Shown piece by piece: positions 6,746 to 13,615 of a stretch of DNA of 15,110 bases. Origin of the DNA: Syntrophales bacterium (GTDB lineage Bacteria > Desulfobacterota > Syntrophia > Syntrophales > UBA2210). The position numbers and the translations under genes were made by a program. A model generated the notes under the pieces. The model worked only from the letters and a program-made list of their open reading frames with translations. It had not been told where the DNA came from and made no database searches. Position 1 is the first letter of the stretch; each line of letters begins with the position of its first letter. Location of the stretch: contig JAUSPK010000083.1 in the NCBI GenBank assembly GCA_030655735.1, positions 1 to 15,110 of the forward strand. The letters are read 5' to 3'.

Positions 6746-7702
6746 ATGAGTGAGACGACAGGGATCGACGAGTTCTATGATCGCGCGGACGAATACATGC
6801 GCGAGGGACGCTACGAGGAAGCGATCGAGCTGTACCTCAAGCTGGCTGACGTGCACCCTGAAAACGATTCGATCGTCATGTCACTGGCCTGGGCCTACCG
6901 GGACAGCGGAAGGGTACCCGATGCCGTACGCTGTCTGGAGGACCTTCTGGAAAAAGAACTGGGGAGGAAGATCTTCACCGGTTTTGCCTTTGATGAACTG
7001 GTCCGGATATACCGGGAGGAAGGCAACTATAAACGCCTTGTTGCCATCTGTGAAGCGGCGGTTGCCGTTCAGCCCGACGATGTCGCCCTCCTGACCACCC
7101 TCGGAGACGCGTATCTGGGAGCGGGCAAGTCGGACAGGGCCGTCGAGGTTTTTACGATGCTCACAGAGATGGAATCAGATGCCCCGGTGCTTTTCTGCCG
7201 CCTCGGGGATGCCCTCATCGCGGCCGGAGACTGCGACGGAGCTGAAGGTGCCTATGAAAGGGCAATCTCGGTAGAGCCGTCGGATGCGCCCCGATTTTAC
7301 AGCACTCTGGGAAGCTCCCTTTCCAAGGCGGGGGAGCATGACCGCGCAAAGAAGGCCCTGCAAAGATCGCTGGAAAGTAACCCCGATCAGCCCTTCGTCC
7401 ATTGCAGCCTCGGCGATGTATTCATCAGACAGGGGAAACTGGCCGACGCCGCGATGGCATATGAAGAAGCGGTTAGGCTCGATCCGGTCTCCGCGGGGGG
7501 ATATTACAACCGTCTGGGGAACATGCTTGCCGGCGAGAACCATCATGCCATGGCGATAGAGGCCTTTGAAAAGGCCGTTGCGGCGGATCCGTGTAACCCC
7601 TTTTACTGTCTCAGCCTTGTGAAATCGTGCGAGATGGAAGGCCTTCACGAGAAGGCCAGGGCGATATACGAGAAGGCACAATCACTGGGTGTGTTTTCCT
7701 GA
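6746..7702 (+). CDS. Tetratricopeptide-repeat (TPR) protein
   Basis: The 318-residue protein consists almost entirely of 34-residue TPR units, about eight or nine in tandem. Clear examples are YDRADEYMREGRYEEAIELY near the start and YNRLGNMLAGENHHAMAIEA near the end. It has no signal peptide, membrane segment or catalytic domain, so it is probably a cytoplasmic protein-interaction scaffold; the partner cannot be inferred. The start is the ATG at 6746, preceded by GAGGA at about 8 nt. The same frame stays open upstream but runs through the tRNA-Leu gene and its terminator and is not coding there. The promoter is unclear; partial read-through of the tRNA-Leu terminator is possible. A tRNA-Ala gene follows 82 bp downstream. 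Confidence 0.88.
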   Translation: MSETTGIDEFYDRADEYMREGRYEEAIELYLKLADVHPENDSIVMSLAWAYRDSGRVPDAVRCLEDLLEKELGRKIFTGFAFDELVRIYREEGNYKRLVAICEAAVAVQPDDVALLTTLGDAYLGAGKSDRAVEVFTMLTEMESDAPVLFCRLGDALIAAGDCDGAEGAYERAISVEPSDAPRFYSTLGSSLSKAGEHDRAKKALQRSLESNPDQPFVHCSLGDVFIRQGKLADAAMAYEEAVRLDPVSAGGYYNRLGNMLAGENHHAMAIEAFEKAVAADPCNPFYCLSLVKSCEMEGLHEKARAIYEKAQSLGVFS

Positions 7703-7731
7703 TGGAGCTGCTGGCTTCCGCCAACAATTGC

Positions 7732-7759
7732 TTGACATATTCTCTTTATATGGGATATT
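7732..7759 (+). promoter_or_regulatory. Promoter of tRNA-Ala(CGC)
   Basis: A perfect -35 TTGACA (7732-7737) lies 16 bp before GATATT (7754-7759, 4 of 6). A TG at 7751-7752 gives an extended -10. The predicted start near 7766 is about 19 nt before the tRNA. Confidence 0.65.
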
Positions 7760-7784
7760 GAGTTTCACCTAACGGCGTTTCAAT

Positions 7785-7860
7785 GGGGATGTAGCTCAGC
7801 TGGGAGAGCGCGGCGTTCGCAATGCCGAGGTCAGGGGTTCGAGCCCCCTCATCTCCACCA
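7785..7860 (+). tRNA. tRNA-Ala (anticodon CGC)
   Basis: The 76-nt cloverleaf has acceptor GGGGATG/CATCTCC (one G-U). Anticodon stem CGGCG/TGCCG holds loop TTCGCAA with anticodon CGC (reads GCG). T-stem AGGGG/CCCCT flanks TTCGAGC, and CCA is encoded. It is the second alanine isoacceptor within 1.4 kb. No hairpin terminator follows, only a T6 run at 7861. Confidence 0.96.
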
Positions 7861-7937
7861 TTTTTCACGGGGAGGCTTTTATCGGCACCGCTCCGGCGCA
7901 CATGTCAAAAGCTATTATACAAAAGGAGGATTGTTCC

Positions 7938-8702
7938 ATGGGTAAGAAATTTCTTTGGGCTCTTATTTTGTTGGTGGCCATCGCTATTGCAGGCGGCATT
8001 TATTATTTTAAGGAGGAACCGGCATCCGCAAAGGTATACATCAATGGTATCGATGCCAACTTTCCACCCTTTGCCTACGTTGACAAAGACGGTGTTCCGG
8101 ACGGGTTTGATGTAAAGTCCGTCGATTGGATCGCGAAAGAAATGGGTTTCACGGTCAAGCACCAGCCGATGGACTGGGACGGGATTATCCCCAGCCTGGT
8201 TGCGAAGAAGATCGACATGGTAGCCTCCGGTATGAGCATCACCGACAAGAGAAAAGAGCAGGTCAATTTTACCGTTCCCTACTGGAAGATTGCCCAGGTG
8301 ATCGTGGCTCCGGCGGATTGCACCAAGTCGGTGGATGAACTGCTGTCGGGCGGAAACAAGGTCGGTGTTCAGAGGGGTACCACGGAAGCGAACTGGATAA
8401 AGGAAAACCTGATCGCCAAGGGAAAAGACTTTGAGCTCGTGGAATACGACTCGGCACCCCTCGCGATTGAGGATATTCTGAACGGCCGTATCGTCGGGGC
8501 CGCCATGGATGACGCCCCCGCGAAAGACGCCATGAGAAAGAAACCCGTCAAGATTATGGGGACATTCGGTATGGCCAGTGAGGACTTCGGATATGCCGTT
8601 CGCAAGGAAGACACCGAACTTCTCAACATGATGAATGCGGGGCTCGAAAAGCTGATGGCTTCTCCCTACTGGTGGGAGTTAAAGGAAAAATACAAACCAT
8701 AA
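7938..8702 (+). CDS. Periplasmic amino acid-binding protein of ABC importer
   Basis: This 254-residue family-3 solute-binding protein (HisJ/GlnH/ArtJ type) captures a polar amino acid or related small acid for the importer encoded downstream. The start at 7938 is set by AGGAGG 8 nt upstream; an ATG at 7902 in the same frame lacks such a site. A hydrophobic N-terminal segment (6-21) with an AxA site at about 29-31 suggests a Sec signal peptide or an uncleaved anchor; there is no lipobox Cys. Family landmarks are NFPPFAYVDKDGVPDGFDV (41-59), MSITDKRKEQV (99-109) with Arg105 as the usual carboxylate ligand, QRGTTEANW (145-153), and Asp191/Asp192, one of which usually contacts the amino group. 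The exact ligand cannot be deduced. It is the first gene of a four- or five-gene operon. Confidence 0.93.
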   Translation: MGKKFLWALILLVAIAIAGGIYYFKEEPASAKVYINGIDANFPPFAYVDKDGVPDGFDVKSVDWIAKEMGFTVKHQPMDWDGIIPSLVAKKIDMVASGMSITDKRKEQVNFTVPYWKIAQVIVAPADCTKSVDELLSGGNKVGVQRGTTEANWIKENLIAKGKDFELVEYDSAPLAIEDILNGRIVGAAMDDAPAKDAMRKKPVKIMGTFGMASEDFGYAVRKEDTELLNMMNAGLEKLMASPYWWELKEKYKP

Positions 8703-8745
8703 TGGATGTCGCGTCCATTAGACGCTCGCATACATGGTCTTTTAT

Positions 8746-8784
8746 GGAAGGCATCAGGGGGTATCCTGGTGCCTTCCCCGTTTT
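8746..8784 (+). terminator. Intra-operon hairpin, partial terminator
   Basis: Thirteen base pairs form between 8746-8758 and 8765-8777 (one G-U) around a 6-nt loop, followed after CCG by only four Ts. It lies between the binding-protein and first permease genes. Such hairpins often reduce downstream transcription or protect the upstream mRNA, keeping binding protein in excess. A smaller 7-bp hairpin, TAATGGA/TCCATTA (8700-8720), overlaps the binding-protein stop codon. Confidence 0.65.
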
Positions 8785-8801
8785 ATAACGTGAGGAATTG
8801 A

Positions 8802-9470
8802 ATGGCGGAAAGTCTGGTTATACTATACGGCGCCCTGCCCTATCTCCTCCGGGGATCGCTGGTTACCATAGCGGTCGTCGCGGGGGCGATGATGATCGGC
8901 GTGGTTGTGGGTATTAGCCTTGCCGTTGGACAGGTCTACGGCGGCAAGTGGCTGCGCCGTATGATAGCCGTGTATGTATGGTTTTTCCGCGGCGTACCCT
9001 TGCTCGTCCTCCTCTTCCTCTTCTACTTCGGCCTGTTTTCCCTCCTGCATATCAACCTTTCGGCGTTTACCGTTTCCGTCATTGTCCTGGGGCTGATCAG
9101 TGCGGCCTACCAGTCGCAGATATTCCGGGGCGCGATCATGTCCCTCCCTGAGGGACAGTTGAAGGCTGCGCGCGCCCTCGGCATGAGCGACAGGAAGGCA
9201 ATCCCGCTGATTATCCTCCCGCAGGCCCTTCGCCTGTCCATCCCGGGGTGGTCGAATGAATACTCCATCGTCCTGAAGGATTCAGCGGTTGCCTACGCAT
9301 TAGGGGTTATGGAGATGATGGCCCGCGCGCATTTCGTCGCATCGAGGACCTATGAACATCTCCCCCTGTACTTTGCGGCGGGTGTTATGTTCCTGATCCT
9401 GACCTATCTGGGGACCAAGGGACTCCGGATACTGGAAGAGAAGGTACGGATCCCGGGGTATTCCTCATAA
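8802..9470 (+). CDS. Amino acid ABC transporter permease (HisM/GlnP type)
   Basis: The 222-residue inner-membrane permease has about five hydrophobic helices. An EAA-type cytoplasmic loop lies at about 118-137 (AARALGMSDRKAIPLI), through which it docks on the ATPase. It is preceded by AAYQSQIFRGA and followed by LPQALRLSIPGW, both typical of the HisMQ subfamily. GAGGA lies 5 nt before the ATG. It would pair with the second, non-identical permease encoded after the ATPase to form a heterodimeric channel. Confidence 0.93.
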   Translation: MAESLVILYGALPYLLRGSLVTIAVVAGAMMIGVVVGISLAVGQVYGGKWLRRMIAVYVWFFRGVPLLVLLFLFYFGLFSLLHINLSAFTVSVIVLGLISAAYQSQIFRGAIMSLPEGQLKAARALGMSDRKAIPLIILPQALRLSIPGWSNEYSIVLKDSAVAYALGVMEMMARAHFVASRTYEHLPLYFAAGVMFLILTYLGTKGLRILEEKVRIPGYSS

Positions 9471-9480
9471 GGATTTTTAT

Positions 9481-10248
9481 ATGACTGATACAATTCCCAT
9501 TCTCAGAATCGAACACATGACGAAGTGGTACGGCGACAAGGAGGTGCTCAAGGATGCCTCTCTGTCGCTCAACAAGGGGGAGCTCAAGGTCCTTATCGGG
9601 CCGTCCGGGGGAGGAAAGAGCACCTTTCTCCAGTGCATCAACTTCCTGATCAAGCCGAACAGGGGGCGCATATGGCTTGACGGGAGGGAGATACTGCGCG
9701 CCAAGGGAAAAGAGCTCTATGACTACCGCCAGAAGGTGGGGATGATATTCCAGGATTTTAACCTCTTTGATCACCTGACGGCCCTTCACAACGTTCAGAT
9801 AGGCCTGGTACGGGTCAAGGGCTTGAGCAGGACCGAGGCGAAAGAGAGGGCCGTCCTTGAACTGGACAGGGTCGGACTCAAGAGCTACATGAATCAGTAT
9901 CCTGCCGAACTTTCCGGGGGGCAGAAGCAGCGTGTCTCGATCGCGCGCGCCCTCGCCATGGACCCGGAGATCATGCTCCTCGACGAGCCGACGTCGGCCC
10001 TCGACCCGGAACTGATATCGGAGGTCCTGGATGTCATACGGGCCCTGAGGTCAAACGGCATGACGATGATCATGTCGACGCACCATATAGGATTTGCGAG
10101 CGAACTGGCGGATGAGCTCATCTTTTTGGAGGATGGTTCCATTGTTGAGACGGGTCCTCCGGAGAAGATACTGTATCGGGCCGAGTGTGCCCGGACCAGG
10201 GAATTCTGCTCCAAGATAACTGAGATGTACGGAAATTCCTCTTCCTGA
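9481..10248 (+). CDS. Polar amino acid ABC transporter ATPase (HisP/GlnQ type)
   Basis: The 255-residue ATP-binding subunit is on the cytoplasmic face. All nucleotide-binding motifs are intact: Walker A GPSGGGKST (40-48), Q-loop Gln91, signature LSGGQ (144-148), Walker B IMLLDEP (164-170) with catalytic Glu169, D-loop SALDPE (172-177) and the switch His201. These are the features of the polar amino acid uptake (PAAT) group. AAGGA lies 8 nt before the ATG. The gene sits between the two permease genes, 10 bp after the first and 2 bp before the second, which implies tight co-expression. Confidence 0.96.
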   Translation: MTDTIPILRIEHMTKWYGDKEVLKDASLSLNKGELKVLIGPSGGGKSTFLQCINFLIKPNRGRIWLDGREILRAKGKELYDYRQKVGMIFQDFNLFDHLTALHNVQIGLVRVKGLSRTEAKERAVLELDRVGLKSYMNQYPAELSGGQKQRVSIARALAMDPEIMLLDEPTSALDPELISEVLDVIRALRSNGMTMIMSTHHIGFASELADELIFLEDGSIVETGPPEKILYRAECARTREFCSKITEMYGNSSS

Positions 10249-10250
10249 TT

Positions 10251-10922
10251 ATGAGAGAACTCTTTTTCTTCCAACCGGACGTCGTATCCGCCCTTATGAA
10301 GGGGTTATGGGTCAGCGTCCAGCTGATCGCTCCGTCCGCCGTCTTCGGCGTCATCATAGGGTTCACCATCGGGGCGCTGCGGGTGTACGGAAACGCCTTT
10401 ATCAAGGCGGTCGCTAATGGCTACGTCCTCATTTTCCGGGGATTTCCCCTCGTTGTCCAGCTCTTCATATGGTATTTCGGTCTCCCCTATATCGGGATCT
10501 ATCTGCCCCCCTTTGTCGCCGCGGTGCTCGGATTCTCCCTGTGCAGCGGGGCCTACCAGTCGGAATATGTGCGCGGTGCCTTCCTCTCCGTCAAGACGGG
10601 GCAGACGATGGCAGCTCGGGCGCTCGGTTTTTCAAATATCAAGATGATCCTCTTCGTCACCCTCCCCCAGGCATTCCGTCGGGCGCTTCCGGGGTGCGGG
10701 AACGAGATCATCTACCTGATAAAATATTCGTCATTGGCCTACATGATAACCTGCATCGAACTGACCGGCCAGGGGAAGATCATCGCCTCCGACAGCTTCC
10801 GGTACACCGAGACCTTCATGGTGATCGGGGCCGTCTACCTCGTCCTGACCTCGGCCGCGGCCTGGCTTCTCCGTCGTCTGGAGGACCGGCTCCACATTCC
10901 CGGTTTTGAGCAGTACGGCTAG
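10251..10922 (+). CDS. Amino acid ABC transporter permease, second subunit (HisQ type)
   Basis: The 223-residue inner-membrane protein is paralogous to the first permease. It has the same layout, with GAYQSEYVRGAFLSVKTGQ before the EAA loop (about 117-136, AARALGFSNIKMI) and LPQAFRRALPGCGNE after it. Its ATG is 2 bp after the ATPase stop. Two distinct permeases imply a heterodimeric channel like HisQM. Confidence 0.93.
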   Translation: MRELFFFQPDVVSALMKGLWVSVQLIAPSAVFGVIIGFTIGALRVYGNAFIKAVANGYVLIFRGFPLVVQLFIWYFGLPYIGIYLPPFVAAVLGFSLCSGAYQSEYVRGAFLSVKTGQTMAARALGFSNIKMILFVTLPQAFRRALPGCGNEIIYLIKYSSLAYMITCIELTGQGKIIASDSFRYTETFMVIGAVYLVLTSAAAWLLRRLEDRLHIPGFEQYG

Positions 10923-10936
10923 ACAGGGTTGATACC

Positions 10937-12322
10937 ATGCCCGCATACACATCCATAAATTCGGAAATTCTCAGCAAAATCAAAGAGGCCGTCGGCACCG
11001 ACGCGGTCATTCAGGACCCTGAAAAACTGATCGAATTCGGAAAGGACGCGGCGGAAGACGCGCACATCCCCGATCTTGTTGTTGAGGCGACCTCGGCGCG
11101 GCAGATCCAGAAATTGCTGCGTCTGGCAAACAGGCACTGCTTCCCCGTCACCCCTCGGGGCCTGGGCACCGGTCTGGCGGGGGGATCGGTTCCGCTGTTC
11201 GGCGGCGTTCTGCTCTCACTCGCGAAGATGAACCGCATCCTTGCCATAGAGCAAGACAACCTGATCGCGGTGGTGGAACCGGGCGTCGTCACGCTCGACC
11301 TCCAGAATGCCGTGAAGGAGAAAGGCCTCTTCTATCCCCCCGATCCCGCGAGCCTGGACACCTGCTCCATCGGCGGCAATGCCGCCACGAACGCCGGAGG
11401 TCCTGCCTGCGTAAAATACGGCACCACCCGGGACTACATCCTCGGGCTTGAAGCGGTGCTCCCATCGGGCGAGATCATCAAGGCCGGTGTGCGAACGAGA
11501 AAGGGGGTGGTCGGCTACGACCTGCGCCACCTGCTCCTCGGCTCGGAGGGAACGCTGGGCGTCCTCACGAAACTGATCCTGAAACTGATACCCCTTCCAC
11601 AGGCCATAACCACAATGGTCGCCTTCTTTCCTAAACTTACCTCCGCCATGGAGTCGGTCACCGCCATGCTGATCCGGGGACACGTCCCCTGCGCCGTTGA
11701 GTTCCTTGATGACCGGTGCCTGGAGATAACGAAAGACATGCTCCCCTTCAAGGAGGCACAATCGGCGAAGGCCATGCTCATTATCGAAACGGACGGCGTC
11801 CAGGATGTCATAGAAAGGCAAATGGAGGCCATCGGGGAGATTTGCTTGGAGTGTAGCGCGACCGACGTTATCATGGCCCCCGACTCCCTCAAGAGGGCCA
11901 GGATCTGGGAGATACGCCGGGCGGTCTCTCTGCGGATTGAAGAGCGCTTTCCGCTCTTCCTCCACGAGGACGTCGTTGTCCCCATCGGAAAGATCGCCGA
12001 GCTGGTCGGCGGCCTGCGCGGACTCGAAGAGATGTACGGGATGAATGTCTACTCCTACGGTCATGCCGGAGACGGGAACATCCACGTGAACATCACCGCC
12101 GAAGATCCGAAGAACCGAGACCGGATAGAGGAAGGAATCAAAGACCTGCTGCGCAAAGTCCTTTCCATAGGCGGGACCATCTCCGGCGAACACGGAATCG
12201 GGATCGCCAAGAAGCGCTTCCTCTCGATGGAACTCTCTGCGGAAAGCATCCGCATCCAGAAGGCAATCAAAGATATCTTCGACCCCAACCAGATACTCAA
12301 CCCCGGCAAGATATTCGAGTAG
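10937..12322 (+). CDS. GlcD-like FAD-dependent 2-hydroxyacid dehydrogenase
   Basis: The 461-residue flavoprotein belongs to the GlcD / D-lactate dehydrogenase / D-2-hydroxyglutarate dehydrogenase family, which oxidises 2-hydroxyacids to 2-oxoacids. The PCMH-type FAD domain shows PRGLGTGLAGG (73-83), SIGGNAATNAGG (144-155) and GSEGTLG (202-208). The C-terminal cap has GHAGDGNIHVN (375-385) and SGEHGIG (416-422). These supply His376, His383 and Glu418/His419, the metal and substrate residues of the D-2-hydroxyglutarate dehydrogenase branch. There is no GlcE, no GlcF iron-sulfur partner and no fused Cys-rich domain, so the electron acceptor (perhaps ETF) is encoded elsewhere. It starts 14 bp after the second permease and is probably in the transporter operon, which hints that the imported compound or its product is a hydroxyacid. 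The substrate is uncertain. Confidence 0.92.
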   Translation: MPAYTSINSEILSKIKEAVGTDAVIQDPEKLIEFGKDAAEDAHIPDLVVEATSARQIQKLLRLANRHCFPVTPRGLGTGLAGGSVPLFGGVLLSLAKMNRILAIEQDNLIAVVEPGVVTLDLQNAVKEKGLFYPPDPASLDTCSIGGNAATNAGGPACVKYGTTRDYILGLEAVLPSGEIIKAGVRTRKGVVGYDLRHLLLGSEGTLGVLTKLILKLIPLPQAITTMVAFFPKLTSAMESVTAMLIRGHVPCAVEFLDDRCLEITKDMLPFKEAQSAKAMLIIETDGVQDVIERQMEAIGEICLECSATDVIMAPDSLKRARIWEIRRAVSLRIEERFPLFLHEDVVVPIGKIAELVGGLRGLEEMYGMNVYSYGHAGDGNIHVNITAEDPKNRDRIEEGIKDLLRKVLSIGGTISGEHGIGIAKKRFLSMELSAESIRIQKAIKDIFDPNQILNPGKIFE

Positions 12323-12394
12323 ACGGCAATAATCCAAACCTTGCTTTTCCCGAAGGCGTGCATAAATTACAATCGCTACGCACTTTCAAACAAA

Positions 12395-12404
12395 CTTTCG
12401 AAAG
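12395..12404. promoter_or_regulatory. Palindrome overlapping the rubrerythrin ribosome-binding site
   Basis: CTTTCGAAAG is a perfect 10-bp palindrome that runs into the AAAGGA ribosome-binding site. It is preceded by an ACTTTC copy about 12 bp upstream. It could be an operator. It is short, so support is limited, and it does not match the PerR consensus. Confidence 0.25.
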
Positions 12405-12413
12405 GAAAAAACC

Positions 12414-12911
12414 ATGAGCACAACGGACCAGAATCTTCAGGAGGCGTTCGCGGGAGAATCGCAGGCAAACAGAAAATATCTGGCCTTTGCGAAACAGGCG
12501 GATAAGGAGGGGTACCCCCACGCTGCAAAGCTTTTCAGGGCCGCGGCAGAGGCCGAGACGGTGCATGCCCACGCCCATCTGAAGGCCCTGGGCGGGATAC
12601 ACAACACGCCTGAAAATTTAGAAGAGGCGGTCGCGGGGGAGCTCCACGAATTCAAGTCGATGTACCCCGGGATGATCGAAACCGCCAAAGAAGAGGGGAA
12701 CAAGGCGGCGGAAAGAAGCTTCACGTACGCCAATGCGGTCGAGGAGGTCCACGCGGGGCTATATCAGAAGATGCTCGACAACCTTGATAAGCCCTCTGAT
12801 GTTGGCTGCTATTATGTCTGCTCGGTATGCGGCTACACCCATGAAAACGAGGCACCGGAGACCTGCCCGGTCTGCGGCGCGAAACAGAAGGCATTTTCCA
12901 GGGTGGATTGA
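12414..12911 (+). CDS. Rubrerythrin
   Basis: The 165-residue cytoplasmic diiron protein reduces hydrogen peroxide to water and is a standard oxidative-stress defence of anaerobes. The four-helix domain supplies diiron ligands Glu15, Glu48-x-x-His51, Glu76 and Glu110-x-x-His113. The C-terminal rubredoxin-like domain has one FeS4 site from Cys136/Cys139 and Cys151/Cys154. An additional Cys132 sits just before it. The length is on the short side of the family. AAAGGAA precedes the ATG. The 91-bp gap from the upstream dehydrogenase, with a weak TTGCTT (12341-12346) and TAAATT (12363-12368) pair, suggests its own promoter. Electrons would come from rubredoxin or an NADH oxidoreductase encoded elsewhere. 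Confidence 0.95.
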   Translation: MSTTDQNLQEAFAGESQANRKYLAFAKQADKEGYPHAAKLFRAAAEAETVHAHAHLKALGGIHNTPENLEEAVAGELHEFKSMYPGMIETAKEEGNKAAERSFTYANAVEEVHAGLYQKMLDNLDKPSDVGCYYVCSVCGYTHENEAPETCPVCGAKQKAFSRVD

Positions 12912-13011
12912 GAAAGAATTGTTACACCAGGGAAAGCAGGCATGAGATCGGCTCCGACCATATCCTTAACACCGGCAGCGTTTTCTATTGAAAGGACCGA
13001 ATCAGGTCGGA

Positions 13012-13046
13012 GTACGATTGATAAACCATATTGATCGTACTATTGT
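13012..13046 (+). promoter_or_regulatory. Promoter inside an inverted-repeat operator, antitoxin gene
   Basis: GTACGAT (13012-13018) is repeated inverted as ATCGTAC (13034-13040); G-U pairs would extend it to a 12-bp RNA hairpin with a 5-nt loop. Within it, TTGATA (13018-13023) and TATTGT (13041-13046) form a sigma-70-like promoter with a 17-bp spacer. Two further inverted repeats flank it: CTCCGACC (12952-12959) with GGTCGGAG (13005-13012), and CTATTG (13040-13045) with CAATAG (13053-13058). This layout fits autorepression by an AbrB-type DNA-binding antitoxin. Confidence 0.5.
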
Positions 13047-13077
13047 AATACGCAATAGATCGATGGAGGCCACTGGC

Positions 13078-13284
13078 ATGCAAACGGTAACCGTGTCACC
13101 AAAATATCAGGTCGTTATACCAAAAAAGGTGCGGGAAACGTTGAATCTTCGACCCGGTCAAAAGCTGCAGGTTGTGGAATATGACGGGCGGATCGAGTTA
13201 ATACCGGAACGAGATATGAAGGAATTTCGCGGATTCCTCAAAGGCATCAATACTGAGTTTAAACGAGAGAAAGACAGAGTATAA
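13078..13284 (+). CDS. AbrB/SpoVT-domain antitoxin-like DNA-binding protein (VapB/MazE-type)
   Basis: The 68-residue protein has a swapped-hairpin AbrB domain at about 3-46 (TVTVSPKYQVVIPKKVRE, then LRPGQKL and RIELIP). It has a charged C-terminal tail (about 47-68) of the kind that binds a toxin. I chose the ATG at 13078, not the earlier in-frame starts, because GGAGG at 13065-13069 gives an 8-nt spacing and the domain begins at residue 2. Such proteins usually repress their own operon and neutralise a PIN-domain VapC toxin encoded directly downstream. No such gene is present here: all three plus frames after 13284 show frequent stops and no PIN residues. It may be an orphan antitoxin or a stand-alone regulator. 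Confidence 0.85.
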   Translation: MQTVTVSPKYQVVIPKKVRETLNLRPGQKLQVVEYDGRIELIPERDMKEFRGFLKGINTEFKREKDRV

Positions 13285-13395
13285 ATATCGTCAAGGCGAA
13301 AAAGCCATCCGTCAATCTCAAGAACGATCCCGCCCCTGCAAGATATTTCAGTAACGCTTAACACGCCTGCGGAAAACCGCATTCCCTGAAACTCC

Positions 13396-13423
13396 TTGAC
13401 ATTTTTTACAAAAGTCGTATCAT
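13396..13423 (+). promoter_or_regulatory. Strong promoter without a downstream ORF
   Basis: TTGACA (13396-13401, perfect) and TATCAT (13418-13423, 5 of 6) are separated by 16 bp. The predicted start is near 13430. The next feature is a rho-independent terminator about 85-115 bp on, not a gene. Confidence 0.65.
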
Positions 13424-13429
13424 CCAACC

Positions 13430-13547
13430 GTTGCGTTCACTCAGACACGATTCATAACCGGGTTTGCTTCTTTCAACACTGAAAAGAGGAACCTATGGAC
13501 AGATGATACCAGAACCCCGTTTTCACACAGAGACGGGGTTTTTGTTT
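13430..13547 (+). ncRNA. Candidate small RNA of about 118 nt
   Basis: A near-consensus promoter and a strong terminator bracket about 118 bp with no credible ORF. The predicted RNA has one internal stem-loop: CTTCTTTCA (13467-13475) pairs with 13480-13489, with one bulged A and an ACAC loop. It ends in the terminator hairpin. The internal stem buries a GAGG that would otherwise serve ATG GAC AGA TGA (13495-13506), a three-codon reading frame. I do not recognise it as 6S, 4.5S SRP, tmRNA or RNase P RNA. It could be a trans-acting small RNA or a relic leader. The stretch 13285-13395 before the promoter shows nothing recognisable. Confidence 0.5.
13513..13547 (+). terminator. Rho-independent terminator of the small RNA candidate
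   Basis: AACCCCGT (13513-13520) pairs with ACGGGGTT (13533-13540) around a 12-nt loop, followed by TTTGTTT. Stem and T-tract are typical. It would also stop transcripts from the antitoxin gene. Confidence 0.85.
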
Positions 13548-13615
13548 CCGGGGCGCATTAGAATAAAAGGCCTACCCCTATTTAACCAGTCCCATTTTCA
13601 GCAGAGGCTAAGTCA

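Noticed and set aside
11216..12337. A 373-codon open frame on the minus strand.
   Set aside because: It is antisense to the GlcD-like gene, whose motifs (PRGLGTGLAGG, GHAGDGNIH, GEHGIG) are unmistakable. The minus product has no family features; long antisense frames are common in GC-rich DNA.
13158..13427. A minus-strand frame containing IVLEIDGWLFRL, loosely like the start of a PIN-domain toxin.
   Set aside because: It overlaps the antitoxin gene antisense, and the PIN-like stretch lies mid-frame in the wrong orientation for a VapBC pair. It has no further PIN acidic residues in order, so I treat the likeness as chance.
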